Assembly: GCA_017311315.1 (NCBI GenBank)
Contig: CM029610.1
Span: forward strand, 37,216,870-37,280,869
Length of the DNA: 64,000 nucleotides
Source of the DNA: Dendrocalamus latiflorus
Taxonomy: Eukaryota; Streptophyta; Magnoliopsida; Poales; Poaceae
Direction: 5' to 3'
The notes beneath the pieces were generated by a model. The model was not told the DNA's origin, searched no databases, and saw only the letters and a list, made by a program, of their open reading frames with translations. Within the stretch, counting starts at the first letter, position 1. Every line of letters begins with the position of its first letter. Shown here piece after piece: positions 48,701 through 59,677 of the stretch. The position numbers and the translations under genes were made by a program.

Positions 48701-51700
48701 ACGAGAACAACACCCTACTCAAAGAGTCTTAGAAGATAATGGTTAAGAATTATAGTTGGAAGCGCCTCGAGTAGCCATGTTGACTCCAGTCAGCGTAGAG
48801 TCCATCACAGACATAAAAGATGATCCTAATCATAACTTTCGACAAGTTATCATGGTTTGAACGAATACTAATTGGACTCTTTAAACAATCGGAAAGATCA
48901 TATTCGAATCACAAAATATAACAATACAAACAAACCCTGTGTGCATATACTCTCGCGATCGCCTTTTAGTTTGTATGGAACCACACTAATGCACCCATCA
49001 ACTCGGAAAGGTATACGCAGATCATGAGCAACTAGTCTAAAGGGCACAACGGCAAGAGGAAGCAGGTTGGCATGGCACTTTCACGCGCGAGGACGCACGT
49101 ACGTACACCACTAGCTCGCCTAGCTTCAATTCACTAGCTCTTGGATCCCCATAGACGACAGGCCGCCGGGGACCATGCGTGCGTGTGACTGTGAGACGCA
49201 GCACCACCTTGCATTGTTGCATGCGCGCGCCCACGGAATCGAAGCGGGGAAAGATCTGAACAACGGTGCGCTTCCAACTGAGAGCGAGAAACGGCAGGCG
49301 GATGAGCAGTACCCGCTCGTCTGCTCGATCGATCGATCGCTCGCGCGCGCCCACGACCGTACTCGATCTACTGTGCCTGTGCATCGATCGATCACATGCA
49401 GCCGCCTCAAACGGACAAAATTAAGGGGCAGAAAGAAGGGGCCAGGAGTGCGAAAGATCTTGGAGGTCGATCCATGCCCGCGAGCTGATTTATATTTCTC
49501 GCTCGTCCAAAAACGCAAATGATTCGCTCCATCAATGGTTTCTTCCACTGTCGATCAATCCATTCTTAGCTAGCTGGACGGGCCCTATGCTTAAACGGCG
49601 ACGGGTGTCGTGTCGCGTTGCAGCCCATGTCGCTGTCCTGTCTGTCTCGCGCGCTGTCTACTGGTCTCGGCAACGTTCCCAGAGACGTGATGCGGATGTG
49701 TATGCATGCAGAGATATTTTACTGCTTCATGCTTAATTACTAGCAAAGCTAGGCGTGCAGTTCTTCGCGAGTGATCGAGCGTTTGTTGGTGCGTTGTTGT
49801 TGCAGGGCCTGGGTGTTCGTCTGTTGGGTATGGAGAAGCGGAAGAGCTCGGGCCTTTCTTGGTGCAGAAGGGCAAGCCGGAGCTGAAATGGAACGAGTAC
49901 TCTTGGAACAAAGGCACGTATACTGTTTGTTCATGCTGTACGTCTTTATGCTGCCTTGCAATAAGTACAAAGAGGATTAAAAAAATTGGAACTTGCAGTC
50001 CTAGTTAGGAGAAAAGAGAGGAAATTCCAGTATGAGGATGCTTATGTTCCAGTTCTGTAGAACACTGCAGAGGCCAACCTGATGTTCCTGGAGTCCCCCG
50101 TGGGTGTCGGCTTCTCGTACACGAACACAAGCTCCGACCTGCAGCAGCTTGGTGATAAGATAACTGGTAAATCATTCTCTGAAATGATCTCTACAGAAAA
50201 TATATAACAACTCTGATAAAGATCAATTAATTCTGGATGGCCCAAACCATTTCTTAATTTGGATTGTTGTGTCCACAGCCGACGATGCTTACATATTCCT
50301 GCTCAACTGGTTCATGAGGTTCCCTCAGTACAAGTCTCACGACTTCTACATCGCCGGAGAGAGCTACGCTGGTAACTTACCATAGACACACACTTCAACA
50401 TCTGACCTTTGCAGTTCTGTCAAAGTACGCAACTGAGACTTATTGTGAGATTTTTTATGCGAGTTCTTTCCTGCATTGCATTCTTGTCAGGGCATTACGT
50501 GCCACAGCTGTCAGAGAAGATATTTGACGGGAACAAGCAAGGCCCCAAGGAGAACTACATCAACTTCAAGGGTTTCATGGTAGCTATGTCCATACTCTGC
50601 CCCACTAATAACCCTCTACGATCACATCACAATTTCATTTTTGCAACTGCTTAAATGTTTAATCATGATGATCAGAGGCGGAGTCACACCCCGGGCTACC
50701 CTGCTCGGGGTGTGAAAAAATATCCAGTGTACAGCCCGGGTAAATTTAGTCTAATTTAGATAAATTTTCATGGTCCAACCCAGATAACATAAATCATTTC
50801 ACTACTGAGCTCGAAGCATAATTAAATCCTGACTCCGTCACTTATGATGACAATGACGGTGATAATGCAGATAGGGAATGCTCTGATGGACGACGAGACC
50901 GACCAGACGGGCATGGTCGACTACGCCTGGGACCACGCCGTCATCTCCGACCGGGTGTACGGTGACGTGAAGGCCCACTGCAACTTCAGCACGAAGAACG
51001 TGACCGATGCGTGCGACGTGGCGCTCAAAGAGTACTTCGCCGTGTACCGCCTCATCGACATGTACAGCCTCTACACACCAGTCTGCACCGAGGGCTCTGC
51101 GTTCCGGCAGAGGAAGATCGGCGTCCACGGCGGCGCCCCCAAGATCTTCTCCAAATATGTACGTCGCACACCGTCGCATCATCTTGACCCTTGAGAGAAC
51201 ATTATGTGACACTATGATCTCATTTCTTTTCCTGTGTCGTGCAGCAAGGGTGGTACATGAAGCCGGCAGGTTATGATCCCTGCACGGAGGAGCACTCCGA
51301 GATCTACTTCAACCGGCCGGACGTCCAGGCGGCGCTGCACGCGAACGTGACGAAGATCGGCTACAACTGGACTCACTGCAGGTACCGTATGCCTCTGGGT
51401 CGAGCAGAATATATATGCTACTTTTCAGGTTTCTGCAGTCCTGACAGACGCATTTGTGTCTCTGTAAAGCGACGCGATCAACAAATGGAACGATGCTCCC
51501 TTCTCGACTCTCCCCATCATCCGCAAGCTCGTCGCTGGCGGCATCAGGGTCTGGGTTTTCAGGTGAGCCATTCTAGCAGATTTCAGCGTGTCTGAAGTGT
51601 GAACAATGTATCCAGAGCAAGTTCAGTGTTTCACAAGAATAGCTCGGAACCCTGACGCTTGTGTGGCATTTGAACTGATAATTTCACGCGTTGCAGCGGT

Positions 51701-52042
51701 GACACTGATGGAAGGATCCCCGTGACGGCGACAAGGCTCACCCTGAACAAGCTTGGGCTCAAGACCGTTCAGGAGTGGACGCCGTGGTACGACCATCTGC
51801 AGGTAATACGACGAACCATCCTGGAATGTGCAGAAACACTTCGCTCTTGAGCATCCAATTGATATCTCCTTTTTTTGGCCAAAAATTAGGTTGGCGGATG
51901 GACGATCATCTACGAAGGCCTGACGTTCGTGACGATCCGCGGAGCCGGGCATGAGGTTCCTCTGCACGCGCCGAGGCAGGCGTTGAGCCTCTTCAGCCAC
52001 TTCTTGGCTGACCAGAAGATGCCTCCTTCGGCGTTCCCCTAG
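42746..52042 (+). CDS. Serine carboxypeptidase-like protein, type II (SCPL)
   Basis: Ten exons keep one frame: 42746-43019, 49806-49913, 50071-50166, 50279-50371, 50491-50579, 50871-51158, 51245-51381, 51470-51562, 51697-51802, 51890-52042 (478 aa). Residues 1-20 form a signal peptide (LALAFLLCAAVRGA). The S10 triad is complete: Ser188 in GESYAGHY, Asp397 in SGDTDGRIP and His449 in GAGHEVPLH. LVLWLNGG|GPGCSS is the oxyanion motif. The carboxypeptidase-D/II layout with Asn-X-Ser/Thr sites suggests a secreted or vacuolar glycoprotein. Whether it is a peptidase, acyltransferase or lyase cannot be told from sequence. Intron 1 is 6786 bp and holds a Copia element at 45462-48592; the rest of that intron shows no genes. 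Intron 2 appears to start with GC (AAAG|GCACGT); intron 5 holds a MITE. Confidence 0.9.
43037..43054 (+). repeat. Poly-C tract just inside SCPL intron 1
   Basis: Eighteen C's in a row begin 17 bases after the intron 1 donor. The exact length is uncertain because homopolymers are prone to sequencing error. Confidence 0.85.
45462..45867 (+). repeat. 5' LTR of the Copia element
   Basis: Contains repeated 'tagcagtcgtaag' modules (45548-45595) and a TATA-like 'tatata' near 45715. It ends just before the primer-binding site. Confidence 0.8.
45897..48150 (+). pseudogene. Copia polyprotein remnant (gag part, RT, RNase H)
   Basis: Frame 45897-46601 starts as Copia gag (LSETNYGTWAINMKLILRS) and ends in low-similarity sequence. 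The zinc knuckle, protease and integrase expected next are missing. The reverse transcriptase region runs from about 46604 (EWRAMEEEMSSIQENGTW) through HKALYGLRQAPRAW to the catalytic YVDDLIITG (near 47200). RNase H follows (YSDSDIAGDTDDRKSISG, then ALSSCESKYIAACAT; 47680-47850). The frame is broken by a frameshift before 46840 and by stops near 46912, 47307 and 48039. It cannot make a functional polyprotein. Confidence 0.85.
48172..48592 (+). repeat. 3' LTR of the Copia element
   Basis: Matches the 5' LTR in order, with scattered base differences and an insertion of about 16 bp near 48220. It follows the polypurine tract and ends before GTACA at 48593. Confidence 0.8.
50673..50843. mobile_element. 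hAT-type MITE in SCPL intron 5
   Basis: A 171-bp unit starts 'cagaggcggagtca' and, read inward from the right, 'aagtgacggagtca'. Flanking octamers atgatgat (50665-50672) and atgatgac (50844-50851) differ at one base, fitting an 8-bp hAT target duplication. It occupies most of intron 5 and ends about 20 bp before the acceptor. Confidence 0.75.
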
Positions 52043-52903
52043 TTGGCGCCCTTGAATGATGGCGAGGAAGTAACAGGCGTCGCTCGTTTGTTTCCAACAG
52101 CAACAGCTGATCACGAATTTTTATCTTCTTTGTTCTCAGCCAAAGTTACAGATGCAATTCGATTGGAACAATTCGATTGATTTCGCCTGCCTCTTGGATG
52201 CCCTTTTTGTGTACATCCTGTGTGTTCTTGAAAATGACTACTCGGCTGTAATGCGAGTATCCTAGCAGGGCTGTTGACGTTGCAATCAGAGAGCAGGTAC
52301 TGCTGCTCCGTGATGGTTGCGCTTCAACGAACAAAGCCAATGATTTTCATGGCATTTCGGGATCATTTGGTGGACCAACGTTCAGCATTCCATGCGAATT
52401 CGTATCCACAATGATCATGCGTGAAGTGTGTTGGATAACCATCTGTAAGGCTGTCTTATAGCCTTATGGCGATTTCAACAGCCGACAGCATACAGAACAA
52501 GCAATTGAACAGTGTATATAGTATCAAATCCCAAGTTGGATTCATTACATCATAAATCCAGCATTCCAAATGCATGTTTTCTTGCTTTTACCCCCAGAAT
52601 GTACACACACGAGACAAGTCAGGTAAGAAAACAAGCATCACAAGTTCATATCCAAACAACAAAAGTTACAACTGACAACTGCAGAGTAATACATGAATCA
52701 GCCATGCCACTGGCCTGGCGCATGTTTACTTTTGCACCCCTGCAATCAACCTTTCTTTGGCAAGGCAGCCAGCCTAGCTAGTATACGATTAAACTGAAAT
52801 TGATCTTGCAAAATCTAAATTTTACACTCTGATACCCTTTCTTATGCACAACGACATCTGGATTGGATCAGAGTTTATGAGATACGGCATGAGCGTGCAC
52901 GGT
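52043..52903. other. SCPL 3' region
   Basis: 3' UTR and spacer up to the abrupt start of block copy 2. No gene or repeat is recognised. Confidence 0.45.
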
Positions 52904-53719
52904 AGTTTTTCTTTTCTTGATCATACTAGTTTTAGTAGTGCAACTGTGTTTTTCTTTTCTTGATCATACTAGTTTAATAGTGCAACTAAGTAGTAGTAGT
53001 CCCAACAACTGCTAACAAGATATCTTGACGGGATGACCATCTGGTGGACTAAATTATCACGTGCCTTCTCTTCCTCTGAAGTTGAAGAATACCTGGGGTC
53101 AGATATAATGGCGTCGATATTTGTTGCAATTCTAAGCGTTTGCAACCTCGAGAAACAATTATTTGCAGCATTTAAAGAAACCTTGAATCGTCTTTTTTCT
53201 TTTAAAAAAGAGATCTACTACAATCCTAATTCGTTGAATGGAAGGGATGTTTTTAAAGCTGGAAATGTTTGTCAAATTTAGTCATAGAATAAACACACTT
53301 TGATGATCAAATCGGAACTTGCTTTCTGTTTGGTGCCCGTTCCTTTCTGGTGATGACGAACTCTCAAGTTTTTTGGCCTTTTGGTCTTCTAAAGACGCCA
53401 CCTTCTTCAACGGATCGCACGTATCAATCACTTCTATGTTTGTTAGCGAGAGGTAAATCGAAAACATGAAAGATTTTCCCTATCTACCCTACTATATAAT
53501 ACACCAAAATTTTCTTTACTAAATCCACCCCGCTCGACCACCCCCACAGTCATGCCTAATCTAAGTCCACCCAGATTTGTGTACCAAAGTAATCCAACTT
53601 TATATAAATGAATGGCCTGGATCGCTCCTCAAGCCTTTTTCTCTTACTCATTGAAGATCCTAAGGCTAAAATCATTTGGTTCATGCACATCATTGAACCA
53701 GAACCCACCCCGCGCTACG

Positions 53720-54520
53720 TGTGAGCCTCCTCCTCCCATCCTCTCTCTGCTCCCCCCACCTCGCGAAATTTCCGCTTCCCCCCCACCCCCGGCTCCGCGT
53801 CCCATCTCCCGCTCCGCCCTCGCTCCTCCTCGACCGCCGCCTCCCCCGCTCGCCGCCTCCTCCCCCCACCCCCCGCGCCGCCGTCTTCTCCTCCCCACAC
53901 CACCCCGCGCCGCCGCCTCCTCCTCCCCCCACCCCTCCGCTCCCCCGCCCGGCCGCCGGCCTTCTCCTCCGCCCCGCTCGCCCGCCGCCCGCCGCCCCGC
54001 TCGCCTCAGCCCTCAGCGCCTCCGCGGCTCCGCCTCGCCCAGATCCGCCGTCGCACCCGCCGCCGGCCGCCTCCTCCACCCCTACCCGGCCACCGGCCGC
54101 CTCCTCCGCCCCCACCCGGCCGCCGGCTTTCTCCTCCGCCCCGCTCGCCCAGATCTAATCCGCTCGCCCGCCGCCCTGCGCCCCGCTCGCCTCAGCCCTC
54201 AGCGCCTCCGCCGCTCCGCCTCGCCCAGATCCGCCGTCGCACCCGCCGCCGGCCTCCTCCTCCACCCCTGCCCGGCCACCGGCCGCCTCCTCCGCCCCCC
54301 CACCCGGTCGCCGGCCTTCTCCTCCGCCCCGCTCACCCAGATCTAATCCGCTCGCCCGCCGCCCTACGCCCCGCTCGCCTCAACCCTCAGCGCCTCCGCG
54401 GCTCCGCCTCGCCCAGATCCGCCGTCACACCCGCCGTCGGCCGCCTCCTCCACCCCTACCCGGCCGCCGGCCGCCTCCTCCGCCCCTACGCTACTTACTA
54501 TTAGGAATCCTTGCCCACAA
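53720..54520. repeat. GC-rich Helitron segment with about 186-bp tandem repeat
   Basis: From 53975 three units start with 'cgctcgcccgccgccc' or a close variant at 53975, 54161 and 54349 (spacing 186 and 188 bp). The unit contains 'cagcgcctccgc', 'agatccgccgtc' and 'ggccgcctcctcc'. Open frames here are Pro/Ala/Ser/Arg-rich on every strand and frame. It may derive from the GC-rich 5' leader of a captured gene. Confidence 0.8.
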
Positions 54521-55002
54521 ATTGGAGCGCCCCCCGCCCCCCCCCCCCCGCCTCAGCTCATTCCATGCGTTTTAGTTCGATCACGATTCACGTGTGGTCG
54601 TCACTGCTGCTCGCGTTCCAGTAGTGTTCCATTGTGCCGCTGTGCTTACTCACCCGTTTTGACACGGTTGAATCATCTTCTCATGCGCCTTTGCTGCACC
54701 TGAGCATGCGCCCCCACCTAAATCTTCAGTTTTCAACCATATCTGCTGTTTTTTTCGTATATGAATTATCTTGTTTCCGATTACTGCTTGTTACTGCTGT
54801 TCTGCATCTGATAATGGATTCTGGTGATTGAAAAGCTGGAATCTTTTTTTTTTGCATTGCTGCACTTCATCGTGCTGTCAGATTAATATCGCCTCTGCCC
54901 TATTTAGTTGCGTTAAAACTCGTCATTCTTTGTTGTTGTTATGTGCTGCCGTTTATTCTCTTTTGCTTACCCCCCTGGATTATTTCTACAATTCTACTGC
55001 AG

Positions 55003-56086
55003 AGGAACATACAGAAGGAGGAGGCGAAGAAGAAGGAAGTCAATGTGGAGGAGAATGCCCCTGCACCATCTCCCCGGTCCAATTGCTCGGTAAGGCATTG
55101 TGGAGCTTCAAGTGCCAGTGGAAGAAGTTCGCCTTTCCATACTGTGGTAGTTCTGTAGTTGAAACGAATTTGGTAACATTTCTAAGCTCGTGATGGTCAT
55201 GTTTGGAGGCTTAGAATTTAGATACCCCAGTCTCATTGTATATGAGTAAGATTGGCAAGTTTCTATCAAGCAAGATGGGATTTTTTTACTGCAGTTATTT
55301 GATTAAATCTGATGTATTATAATGTGTACAAAAGTACTGGACACCAAGTTTAGGGTTTAAGGATATATTATGCAGGCTTTTGAATTTGTCGAATATTCTA
55401 TGTGTTGATGGCAAATTTGGGATTCTAACGATTATAATTCATATGTGATAATGTTGCACAGCAAGCATAGTGAATTAGCAATGTGAATTCAAATGGGTAT
55501 TAGGGGGTTTAAGATTCAGTGGTGTGAATTAAAGTTTGGGAATTACTGAAGGGAATAGTGTATGTGCTGATTTAGTTATTTTTGTAGCATTATATTGACA
55601 GGCTGGCTGTGCTTGACCTTGGATTGGATAATTTTTAGCCAAATTCCATATATTTTTTGGTCCATCCATTTCCATTATTAGTTTAGGGACAGCAACAGTT
55701 TCACGTACTGAGGACTCATTCATCGATGAAAAATTAATTAGTGTAACACTGGAAATGTTTTGATGTTTCCATGATATGAAAAACAAGGAACATTTGAGTT
55801 TAAAAAAACAAGGACCATTTGAGTTTAAACTGATCTTTTTGTAGATGACAGAGTAAGTCCCAAGAAAATTCTTGGTGATCATGGCATGAGTTATGTAGTT
55901 GATTTTCTGTTTGTTGCTGTTGTGTTGGATATGGTGAGGTGTTGGAAGTAGGCACTAGGGGTATGTAAAACTCAGTGATTGAATAAAAATAACAAATTCA
56001 CTTTTCTGTTTATATTTTCTCTGCAGCCAAATGGAACCACTGAGTTACGGTTTCATATCGGTGAAGCTGCTGTTTCTGCCACAAAG
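55003..56086 (+). other. Exon-like segments in the Helitron, source unknown
   Basis: Two stretches are bounded by AG and GT. The first, 55003-55089, reads RNIQKEEAKKKEVNVEEN in one frame. The second, 56027-56086, reads PNGTTELRFHIGEAAVSATK. Their splice-like edges and coding-like composition suggest captured exons, but I do not recognise the parent genes. Confidence 0.4.
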
Positions 56087-56264
56087 GTGACATCCTCGAT
56101 ACTTCTACTGAATATTGCATGCTGTGATTTAAGAGATAATTTGATGGTTTCAGATTTCAATTCATTATTGTTGGTAGAGTTATTTGTTTGTTCCCTACAC
56201 ATCAGCAGTCCAGTAACCAAGTCATATATAGTCTTCTTCTTTTACATCATTTTGCAGTCCAGTA

Positions 56265-56469
56265 ACCAAGCTGCTTCGGCTGCTCGCCTCCGCGGGGGGT
56301 GGCGCGGGCGAGGCGGCTGCGGACTCGCTCGTCAACCTCAGCCAGGACGACGCGCTCGCCACCCGCCTCGTCGCGCTCGGCGGTGTCCCGGCCGCCATGG
56401 ACGTGATGACCAAGCGCGGCGGTGAGCAGCCGGGCCTCGCCCACAGCCTCGTCATGCTCCTCGTCGCCC
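56265..56469 (+). pseudogene. Captured HGH1-homologue fragment (armadillo-like)
   Basis: The reading begins TKLLRLLASAG and continues through AAADSLVNLSQDDALATRL, VALGGVPAAMDVM and KRGGEQPGLAHSLVMLLV, matching the N-terminal repeats of plant HGH1. HGH1 is an armadillo-type chaperone factor for elongation factor 2. Only about 68 of some 350 residues are present. A 16-bp direct repeat 'cagtccagtaaccaag' at 56206-56221 and 56255-56270 marks the left junction. Confidence 0.75.
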
Positions 56470-56547
56470 ACAGACTTTGTAAGATCCATGATTTGCATGG
56501 TTTGAGACTTTGAGAAACTGGTTACTTATTGTGAATTGGTGATGCAG

Positions 56548-56847
56548 AGGGCACATTCCCTATCGTGATAGCAAATTGACTCGCATTCTGCAACCTGCAC
56601 TTGGAGGCAATGCAAAGACATCAATCATTTGCACTGTTGCACCTGAAGAGGTATGCTCTAGAAAATTTTACATTTGCTGCATCCAGTGTAAATCGTATTG
56701 TATTAAACATTCCTACACTTACTCCTATTTCCATTGTTGTTTCATCTTCTAAAAAATTAACTACAGATTCACATTGAGGAAACTAGAGGAACTCTTCATT
56801 TTGCAAGTAGAGCAAAATGTGTCAGCAATTGTGCTCAAGTAAATGAG
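56548..56847 (+). pseudogene. Captured kinesin-7 motor fragment, two exons
   Basis: Exon 56548-56650 reads HIPYRDSKLTRILQPALGG then NAKTSIICTVAPEE; exon 56767-56847 reads IHIEETRGTLHFASRAK then CVSNCAQVNE. Both keep AG/GT borders and phase, with a 116-bp intron. This is the end of a kinesin motor domain, and the SKLTRILQPALGGN and ASRAKCVSN signatures fit plant kinesin-7 proteins. The P-loop and switch I regions are absent, so no motor activity is possible. Confidence 0.85.
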
Positions 56848-58106
56848 GTGAGTGTTGAAACTTGTACATTTCAATGAATTGAGTTGTAATTTTCTAATAC
56901 TGGTACATCTTACATAATACTTTGCATTTTCCCCATAATAATCTCTACCCCTCTATAATACAAGAAATGATCCGGATCTGCAACCTGCACTAATCCAGGG
57001 GGAGGAGAGGGAGATTTTGGTGTATTTTGGGAGCGACTATTATAGAGGGGTGGAAACGATCTAAATCTCACATTCAAGTATGACAAAAAAATCCTTGAAT
57101 CTAGAGCTGCTTGGCACTCTTCTCAATTTCAACACTGCACTTTTTAAAATCTCCCGGTAAAAAGGAAATGCACTTATTTGACTTAGAAAATATTTTCTCA
57201 ACTTTTTCTGGCTATGTACTAAAACTTCATGAGATCTGATCTTGATTTATGGTATTATGCTCAATGATCTATCAAAGGAATTGCTTAGCCGTTCGAATGT
57301 TCCAGGTCCCTTACTGTCCCGGCTGCCTAATTGCTTTATTGTTTGGCCAATTAATGCACAAGCTACCTGAACAAACGAATATTGTTATTTAGTTTCTCAT
57401 TGTCTTAAAGGCAGTCACAGATAGTTAGAGAGATTTTGGCGGTCTTGTTGATATGAAGTTTTATTCTAAAAGTGCACAGAAAAAATACCAAATTTCGTGT
57501 ATACTCTCATGCCTTGGGTAGCTCTTTTGTTAGGCATTTTGAGTAAAAGAGGAAAACCTGAAGCTATTGCACTCTGATAGTCATATGTTTGCTTTTGTGT
57601 TAACATTTTCCAATGCCTGAGAATATAAGCTGTTGGTAACTTGTGCTGATGTTCTTTAAGTAGCTGAAAGGTAACCAAAGATTTTTTTGGGTCCAGTCAT
57701 CCATTGTGACTTTTATGTTTTCTTTAGATAGAGTATCTTGAATTTCCTTCATGTAATAGATGAATCACTGTATTATCATGAAAGCCTCCAATCAAGTTAC
57801 TATATTGCACAGTAAAAATTGGTGTATTACTTGTCTATTTTATGTTAAAATCTGAATCAAGTTCCAGAATTAGCTATAGCACAATGATTTAAAAGAGATG
57901 TTCATGGACTAAATTTGCTCAGCTCACTATACAGGAACTTGCTTGAATACAAGAACATTATGCTTTTATTATTTTATCTCTTACCATGTGGCCTTCCTTG
58001 CAGATTCTATGATAAAATCAGAATTAAGTTTGATTTTGCCAAATTTAAACATGCACCACTATGTCTCTTTACTGTTGGATGTAATTTATATCTCATTTCT
58101 ATGCAG

Positions 58107-58221
58107 GGTATTCGTTTTAGGGGTCTCTTTATTCCAGAGTGCCAGAAAGTACTACCAGCAGCGGTTAGAGATGGGAGAGCCTTTGTCCGAGGGCCACCTT
58201 TGGCTTCTTTTGACCGGAAGG
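58107..58221 (+). pseudogene. Captured mitochondrial citrate synthase exon, frameshifted
   Basis: After 'ctatgcag', the reading is GIRFRGLFIPECQKVLPAAV, then a one-base shift near 58172, then EPLSEGHLWLLLTGR up to a GT at 58222. This matches an internal exon of plant mitochondrial citrate synthase (GIRFRGLSIPECQK then LLWLLLTGK in the family). The extra G makes it non-functional even if spliced. Confidence 0.85.
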
Positions 58222-58796
58222 GTTTGCTTTCTTGTAAAACATTTACTCAAGTATAGTTTAGTTTAGTGGCCTACAAAAAAGTTCCTTACAAAATAGGAAG
58301 AATACTTTGTGGTTGATTCAGTTTAGAAAAAAAGTTTCTTGTTGACTTCTCTGCTATTCGTAATCTTTTTTTATTTTGCCCTATTATCAACCTATTTTTT
58401 GTCTGCTATGAGTGTTTACCGTCATGTCTGCAAGGCAATAGATGCTCTCCCTGTAACTGCTCTTCCCATAGCACAGTTTACCACTGAGTGATGGCACTTC
58501 AGGCAAGCCCTTCGATTTATACGTTTAGAACAGCGTGCCTACATCGATTACCAATCGTTTCCCTCAGCAAACATCGCGAAGGTTGAGGAACTGACCTATA
58601 CAACCTTGAAGCACATCCGTGCGGTTGACGCACGAGACATGTCCAGCTGCGCAGCTCATTCCACAGTTGAAAAACCGTTCAACAACCAAAAACGTAGACC
58701 ACAATACGCACAGGATTAGTTATGGTCATCTGAAGCTCTCTGTTTGAGTAAATTCGGAAAAAAGGTTAAAAGTCTGACAGGTGGGACCTTCAGTCG

Positions 58797-59420
58797 GTTG
58801 TCGGGACGGCAACATGGTCGTAATGACTATATGGTCGTAAATACGACCGTATGGTCGTGGGTTCGACCGCTGTGGTTGTAAATTCGACCGCGTGGTCGTG
58901 AGTTCGACCGCGTGGTTGGTTACGACCGTATGGTCGTAGCTCGGCGGTGAGTGGTTGTAAACAGTTTGGATGGTCGTAAACGACACAGAGCGGTCGTAAA
59001 CGACTATGAAGCGGTCGTAAATGGCACAGAGTGGTCGTAAATGGTTCTGAGCGGTCGTAAACAACTACGAGTACAGCCAAGTACTCGCAGACGTGGTCGT
59101 AAGGGGTTATGACTATGTTGTGAGTAACTGAATGTGGTCGAAAGGTGCTTCGACCACGGTTTGAGCGGTCTGTGGGCACTTCGACTAAGGTTTGAATAGT
59201 CGTAAAGGGTTACGACCACGTTGTGAGAGGGTGAGCGTGGTCGGAAAGACTTCCTGTGTGGTCGTAGCGAGCTATGACCACGAGATTTAGACGTGATCGA
59301 GTTTCCGACCGCATGGTCGTAAAAAGGGTGATGTGGTCATGAGTTCGTTCACGTGGTCGGAATGACCGCGTGGTCGTAACTTCGACTACGTGGTCGTAAA
59401 TGACCATTACACGACCATGT
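58797..59420. repeat. GGTCGTAA-rich degenerate repeat near the Helitron 3' end
   Basis: About 18 GGTCG motifs, most followed by TAA or GAA, alternate with CGACC motifs at irregular 17-45 bp spacing, for example 'gtggtcgtaaattcgaccgc'-type modules. Many modules are short palindromes. ORFs on the minus strand (58726-59407, Thr/Tyr/Arg/Pro-rich) simply translate the array. Confidence 0.85.
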
Positions 59421-59677
59421 CTTTTTTATGTCCATGAATCCTGGCTGCAACAGTGCTTTTACGACCGCGTGCTATGACTTGCTTGTTCGTTTTATTTTTT
59501 ACAAATTTTATCTTGTTTTGTATTTTTACCGTAGCGTTAGCACGGGCACACTACTAGTCAGCTCTAATAGCCGTGAAAATGTGTCGCGTGGAAGGGAAAA
59601 AAAATCATATCAGGCCCTCTCATGTTTATATCCCTGTTGGACGCTTTCAATCAGACGGCACGTGGCACAATAGAATA

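Larger units (their letters stand above)
53483..59557 (+). mobile_element. Helitron with captured gene fragments, 6075 bp
   Basis: The 5' end is TCTACCCTACTATATAATAC and the 3' end is CTAG, inserted between A (53482) and T (59558). A hairpin (CCGTaGC...GC-ACGG, 59529-59545) lies 12 bases before the 3' end, as expected for Helitrons. The homologous block copy 1 has the empty site: 'ttttccata|tcagctct' at about 35012-35028. No Rep/helicase is seen, so the element is non-autonomous. It carries fragments of HGH1, a kinesin-7 motor and mitochondrial citrate synthase, all on the + strand, plus a 186-bp GC-rich tandem repeat and a GGTCGTAA-rich array. Confidence 0.95.

Noticed and set aside
53612..54346. 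Long Pro/Ala/Ser/Arg-rich ORFs at the left of the Helitron
   Set aside because: They translate a 186-bp GC-rich tandem repeat in several frames and both strands; no signature of a real protein.
58726..59407. Minus-strand Thr/Tyr/Arg/Pro-rich ORFs
   Set aside because: Direct translation of the GGTCGTAA repeat array.
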